Below are positions 5,656 through 7,824 of a stretch of 7,824 nucleotides of DNA, piece by piece. A model generated the notes under the pieces. The model saw only the letters and a list, made by a program, of their open reading frames with translations, did no database searches and was not told the DNA's origin. The position numbers were made by a program, and so were the translations under genes. Within the stretch, counting starts at the first letter, position 1; the number at the start of each line of letters is the position of its first letter. The stretch spans positions 1 to 7,824 of the forward strand of contig CBDUST010000220.1 in NCBI GenBank assembly GCA_965369945.1. The letters are read 5' to 3'. Source of the stretch: JADFNO01 sp965369945 (GTDB lineage: Bacteria; Planctomycetota; Phycisphaerae; Phycisphaerales; SM1A02).

Positions 5656-6284
5656 CGTTTCGACGCCAAATACGGTGTTTGAAGAGCGCTCGCACGACCT
5701 CTCGGCAGGTCGGGCGTCATTGCGATGGCTGAGGTGACGGTCGCCACAACCACCAATAGCAGCGTGACGTTGAGAACGGCCTCGGCCGTGGGGTGCCGGC
5801 GGTTGAACGCTTCACGGTGCTCAAGTGCAGTCGCGACGTCGCCATGCTCGGCCGCATCCCAATACGCCTTCAAATCCTGATTCATTTGCGGGGCACGGGT
5901 AAACGCATGGATCGCAAACAACCCGGATGCTATGACGATGCACGTTACGCGAATCAGATTCGCCGGTCGCCGCAGGGCTAGTTTGAACACGGTGAACTGA
6001 ATGACCAACGTAATGATCAGGAGCGGAATCACCGCGAACTGGGCGAAGTCAACGAGCGTGAACACCGGCTCCAGAATGTGCCCGGCTGCAAGATGGGCGT
6101 GCGCATACGGCGCATCTGACTCGGCCGGTTGGAAGGCAGCATACTGCGACAGCGAAAGGTCCATCTCGCCAAGCGTCGTAAAGACAGCGACCGCGGACAC
6201 GCCGGCCGAGACCAACAACGCCAACCACAGCGCCAATGCGAGCCAGTACACCGCATTGCACAGCTTGAACAAGCCTTGCATCAT
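5652..6284 (-). CDS. four-helix membrane protein, possibly DUF4149/TMEM205-like
   Basis: This is an integral membrane protein of 210 residues with unknown function. Predicted membrane helices lie at about 11-35 (VYWLALALWLALLVSAGVSA), 79-101, 111-127 and 168-188. The first helix with its W-L-A-L-L pattern and the segment FTLVDFAQFAV recall DUF4149 (TMEM205-like) proteins, but I hold this only as a resemblance. A soluble stretch at 130-165, rich in His and charged residues, separates helices 3 and 4. A strong ribosome binding site AAGGAGG (6295-6289) stands four bases before the ATG at 6284 and seven before a second ATG at 6281; either may be used. The first ATG overlaps the TGA of moaE, and the gene's own TGA overlaps the nth start, so it is the middle gene of a coupled trio. 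Confidence 0.78.
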   Translation of the reverse strand: MMQGLFKLCNAVYWLALALWLALLVSAGVSAVAVFTTLGEMDLSLSQYAAFQPAESDAPYAHAHLAAGHILEPVFTLVDFAQFAVIPLLIITLVIQFTVFKLALRRPANLIRVTCIVIASGLFAIHAFTRAPQMNQDLKAYWDAAEHGDVATALEHREAFNRRHPTAEAVLNVTLLLVVVATVTSAIAMTPDLPRGRASALQTPYLASKR

Positions 6285-6736
6285 TCGTCCTCCTTCACAA
6301 CAACCGCTGATCCGCCTGCCCAGGTCTCGCCATCGGCCCAAATCTCGCGCTTCCAGATCGGGGCCGTCGCTTTGAGTTGATCGATGAGAAATCGGCAGGC
6401 GTCAAACGCGCGATCTCGGTGACCGCAGACGACCTGCACATACACGCTGGCCATGCCCAGGGGGACCTCTCCCAGCGCGTGGTGAATCCGCACCACTTGA
6501 CAACCGAATCGTTCGATCGCCTCGCTGGCCAATTCACGAAGCTGTTTTTCTGCCAACGGAACATGAGCCTCGTAATACAACCGGCTCAGCTCGCCATGTT
6601 TGTCGTGTTTTTCTGAACGAGTGCGACCAAGGAAAACACACTCAGCGCCGGCTGACGTCGGGAACGGCTCCATCGGCGTCGCTTCGACCGGATGGTCGAC
6701 CAATTGCACGTCGATGAGTGGGTCTTGCTGCTCCAC
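6281..6736 (-). CDS. moaE: molybdopterin synthase catalytic subunit MoaE
   Basis: MoaE is the large subunit of molybdopterin synthase. With the MoaD thiocarboxylate it adds two sulfurs to precursor Z (cPMP) to make molybdopterin, in the cytoplasm. The 151-residue product shows the family line: GAECVFLGRTR (30-40), LYYEAHVPLAEKQL (53-66), a central CGHRDRAFDAC (104-114), and IDQLKATAPIWKREIW (118-133), in which Lys122 and Lys129 correspond to the two active-site lysines of E. coli MoaE. The usual HRxG is HHALG here (85-89). The start is a GTG at 6736 with no clear ribosome binding site; the next ATG would remove the first strand. moaD is not visible in the window. The gene leads an overlapping trio with the membrane protein and nth. 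A moaB-type gene lies further upstream on the same strand, beyond one opposing gene. Confidence 0.94.
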   Translation of the reverse strand: MEQQDPLIDVQLVDHPVEATPMEPFPTSAGAECVFLGRTRSEKHDKHGELSRLYYEAHVPLAEKQLRELASEAIERFGCQVVRIHHALGEVPLGMASVYVQVVCGHRDRAFDACRFLIDQLKATAPIWKREIWADGETWAGGSAVVVKEDE

Positions 6737-6809
6737 GATCGCATCGTAGTCGGTTGGTCAATGTTGTGGTCACTTGGCTGTTGCGGCGCTCGCCGATACC
6801 TTTTCGTCC

Positions 6810-7589
6810 ATGCATCCTGTATCCGGCGTACACCCGCAGCTGCCTTTGGCCCCGACGCTGGGTCCGCTGAACGAGGAGCCGCGGGTTGCCTTGGAGCGAT
6901 TGGCGGATATGGGGTTCCGGTACGTCCAGCTCAGCGCCACACAGAGCGGGCTTCGACCACGCGAGTTGGGTCGATCCGCTCGCCGCGACCTGTTGGTGCG
7001 AATGCGGCGGTTGCAGATGCAGATCAGCGGGATCGATCTGTGGATTCCGCCCGACCACTTTCTGGACCCGGCCCAGGTGGATCGAGCGGTGGATGCCGTT
7101 CACGCGACACTTCAGCTTGCCAGCGACCTGGAGCGGTGCCCGGTCAGTCTTGAGCTACCTCGGCCGGAGGACGACGCATCGCTGGAATCGGTCATCGACG
7201 CCATCTCCCACCACGCATTGCGAGCAGGGGTGCAGGTCGCCGATCACGCCGGGCTCGACGCTCCATCGGACCATCTTGGAATTGGCATCGATCCTGCAGC
7301 CCAACTCAGTCGCAACGAAGACCCGGCGGTAGCCGTCACGAGCAGCGCTGATCGACTGGTCTCAGCCCGCCTGTGCGACTTGCTCACCAGCGGCATGCGC
7401 GGTCCGATCGGAGAGACTCAAGGCGCTCGGCTTGATGTGCTGAGCTACAGGGCTGCGCTGTCGGTTTGTGGGTACGACCGGCCGGTTGTTGTCGATGCCC
7501 GGCAATGGTCGCAGCCGTGGCTTGGACTGACCCAAACGGCAAAGACTTGGTCAGCAGTGATGGCTGGCGATCCGCCCGAGGAAGCCTGA
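6810..7589 (+). CDS. xylose-isomerase-like TIM-barrel protein (sugar phosphate isomerase/epimerase family)
   Basis: The product has about 259 residues with the strand-helix rhythm of the AP-endonuclease-2/xylose-isomerase barrel. LAPTLGPL (12-19) is strand 1, RLADMGFRYVQLSA (30-43) helix 1 and strand 2, and MQISGIDLWIPP (70-81) strand 3 with the start of the usual loop. PVSLELPRP, GVQVADHAG, LGIGIDPAAQL, RLVSARLCDL and PVVVDARQW give later strands. Family members normally bind a metal through Glu, Asp/His, His and Glu on these strands. Here the matching places appear to hold Asp145, Asp161 with Ala164, Ala186 and Asp229, so catalysis is doubtful. The ATG at 6810 is preferred to an in-frame TTG at 6774; neither has a clear ribosome binding site. 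The gene points against its neighbours, between moaE and the moaB-type gene, and its stop abuts the latter's. Confidence 0.75.
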   Translation: MHPVSGVHPQLPLAPTLGPLNEEPRVALERLADMGFRYVQLSATQSGLRPRELGRSARRDLLVRMRRLQMQISGIDLWIPPDHFLDPAQVDRAVDAVHATLQLASDLERCPVSLELPRPEDDASLESVIDAISHHALRAGVQVADHAGLDAPSDHLGIGIDPAAQLSRNEDPAVAVTSSADRLVSARLCDLLTSGMRGPIGETQGARLDVLSYRAALSVCGYDRPVVVDARQWSQPWLGLTQTAKTWSAVMAGDPPEEA

Positions 7590-7824
7590 TCAATCGCGCT
7601 TGCGCAGCCCTACCACGTGTGGGAGTTGTGGGACGATCAACTGGCTTACGGCCGTCCGAACCGCGTTGGTCGATCCTGGCATCGCGAAGATAAACGTGTC
7701 GCCGCCGGCCTCATCTTGTTGTGCAACCAGCCCGGCCACCGCTCGGCTCAACATCGCCGCAGCTTTTACTTCCTGATAGCTCAAGGCTCGGAAGCCCAGC
7801 TCGGGATCGACTCGGCTAGCAAAT
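7590..7824 (-). CDS. moaB: 3' part of a MoaB/MogA-type molybdopterin adenylyltransferase (cut by window edge)
   Basis: MoaB/MogA proteins adenylylate molybdopterin to prime molybdenum insertion; some MoaB members are of uncertain activity. Only the last 78 residues are present; the start lies beyond the right edge, and a TTG at 7784 is an internal codon, not the start. The visible part reads ELGFRALSYQEV, then the conserved AMLSRAVAG, TFIFAMPGSTNAVR and LIVPQLPHVVGL, which match the C-terminal half of the family, including the MPGS motif. LPHVVGL at the end resembles MoaB more than E. coli MogA, but the subfamily cannot be settled from this fragment. The TGA abuts the stop of the convergent TIM-barrel gene. 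The strand is shared with moaE, which supports a cofactor-synthesis neighbourhood. Confidence 0.85.
   Translation of the reverse strand, partial: FASRVDPELGFRALSYQEVKAAAMLSRAVAGLVAQQDEAGGDTFIFAMPGSTNAVRTAVSQLIVPQLPHVVGLRKRD

Noticed and set aside
6737..6809. TTGACC on the minus strand as the moaE promoter
   Set aside because: The only -10-like hexamer, TACGAT, follows after about seven bases, far too close for a sigma-70 promoter.
7590..7784. Small independent minus-strand gene starting at a TTG
   Set aside because: The frame stays open to the window edge and the upstream codons continue the MoaB/MogA family match, so it is the 3' part of a longer gene.

Overview
The window reads as a piece of a Planctomycetota-like chromosome (my inference, moderate confidence). 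The grounds are a double-hairpin intergenic repeat at 3385-3443 of a type I remember from planctomycete genomes, two short-tailed lipoprotein genes, a DUF547 protein and a GC content near 60 % over most of the window. No rRNA, tRNA, CRISPR array, transposase or phage gene is visible.

Left part (1-1738). The first 316 bases hold no secure gene but are rich in hairpins (74-105, 189-209, 217-242, 268-284) and contain a perfect TTGACA box. They lead into a plus-strand gene for a secreted zinc metallopeptidase (317-1615) whose C-terminal half is a helical domain ending in the motif PDFGANLRY. This gene looks less GC-rich than the rest and may be accessory.

Middle part (1739-4956). A minus-strand pair, recX then a DUF547 lipoprotein gene, overlaps by 17 bases. 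Divergent from it is a plus-strand gene for a large lipoprotein, probably a beta-propeller. The repeat hairpins sit directly upstream of its start codon.

Right part (4957-7824). A tightly packed minus-strand operon runs moaE, a four-helix membrane protein gene and nth, with ATGA overlaps at both junctions. It combines molybdopterin synthase (large subunit) with a base-excision-repair glycosylase. Further right are a plus-strand gene for a xylose-isomerase-like TIM barrel and, on the minus strand and cut by the window edge, the 3' end of a moaB/mogA-type gene. Two molybdenum-cofactor genes thus flank the TIM-barrel gene.

At two convergent gene ends (4954-4959 and 7587-7592) the opposing stop codons abut with no base between them. 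I do not see a clearly novel multi-gene system. The most unusual items are the peptidase fusion with its structured leader, the Nth iron-sulfur motif with altered spacing, and the TIM-barrel protein that appears to lack the usual metal ligands.
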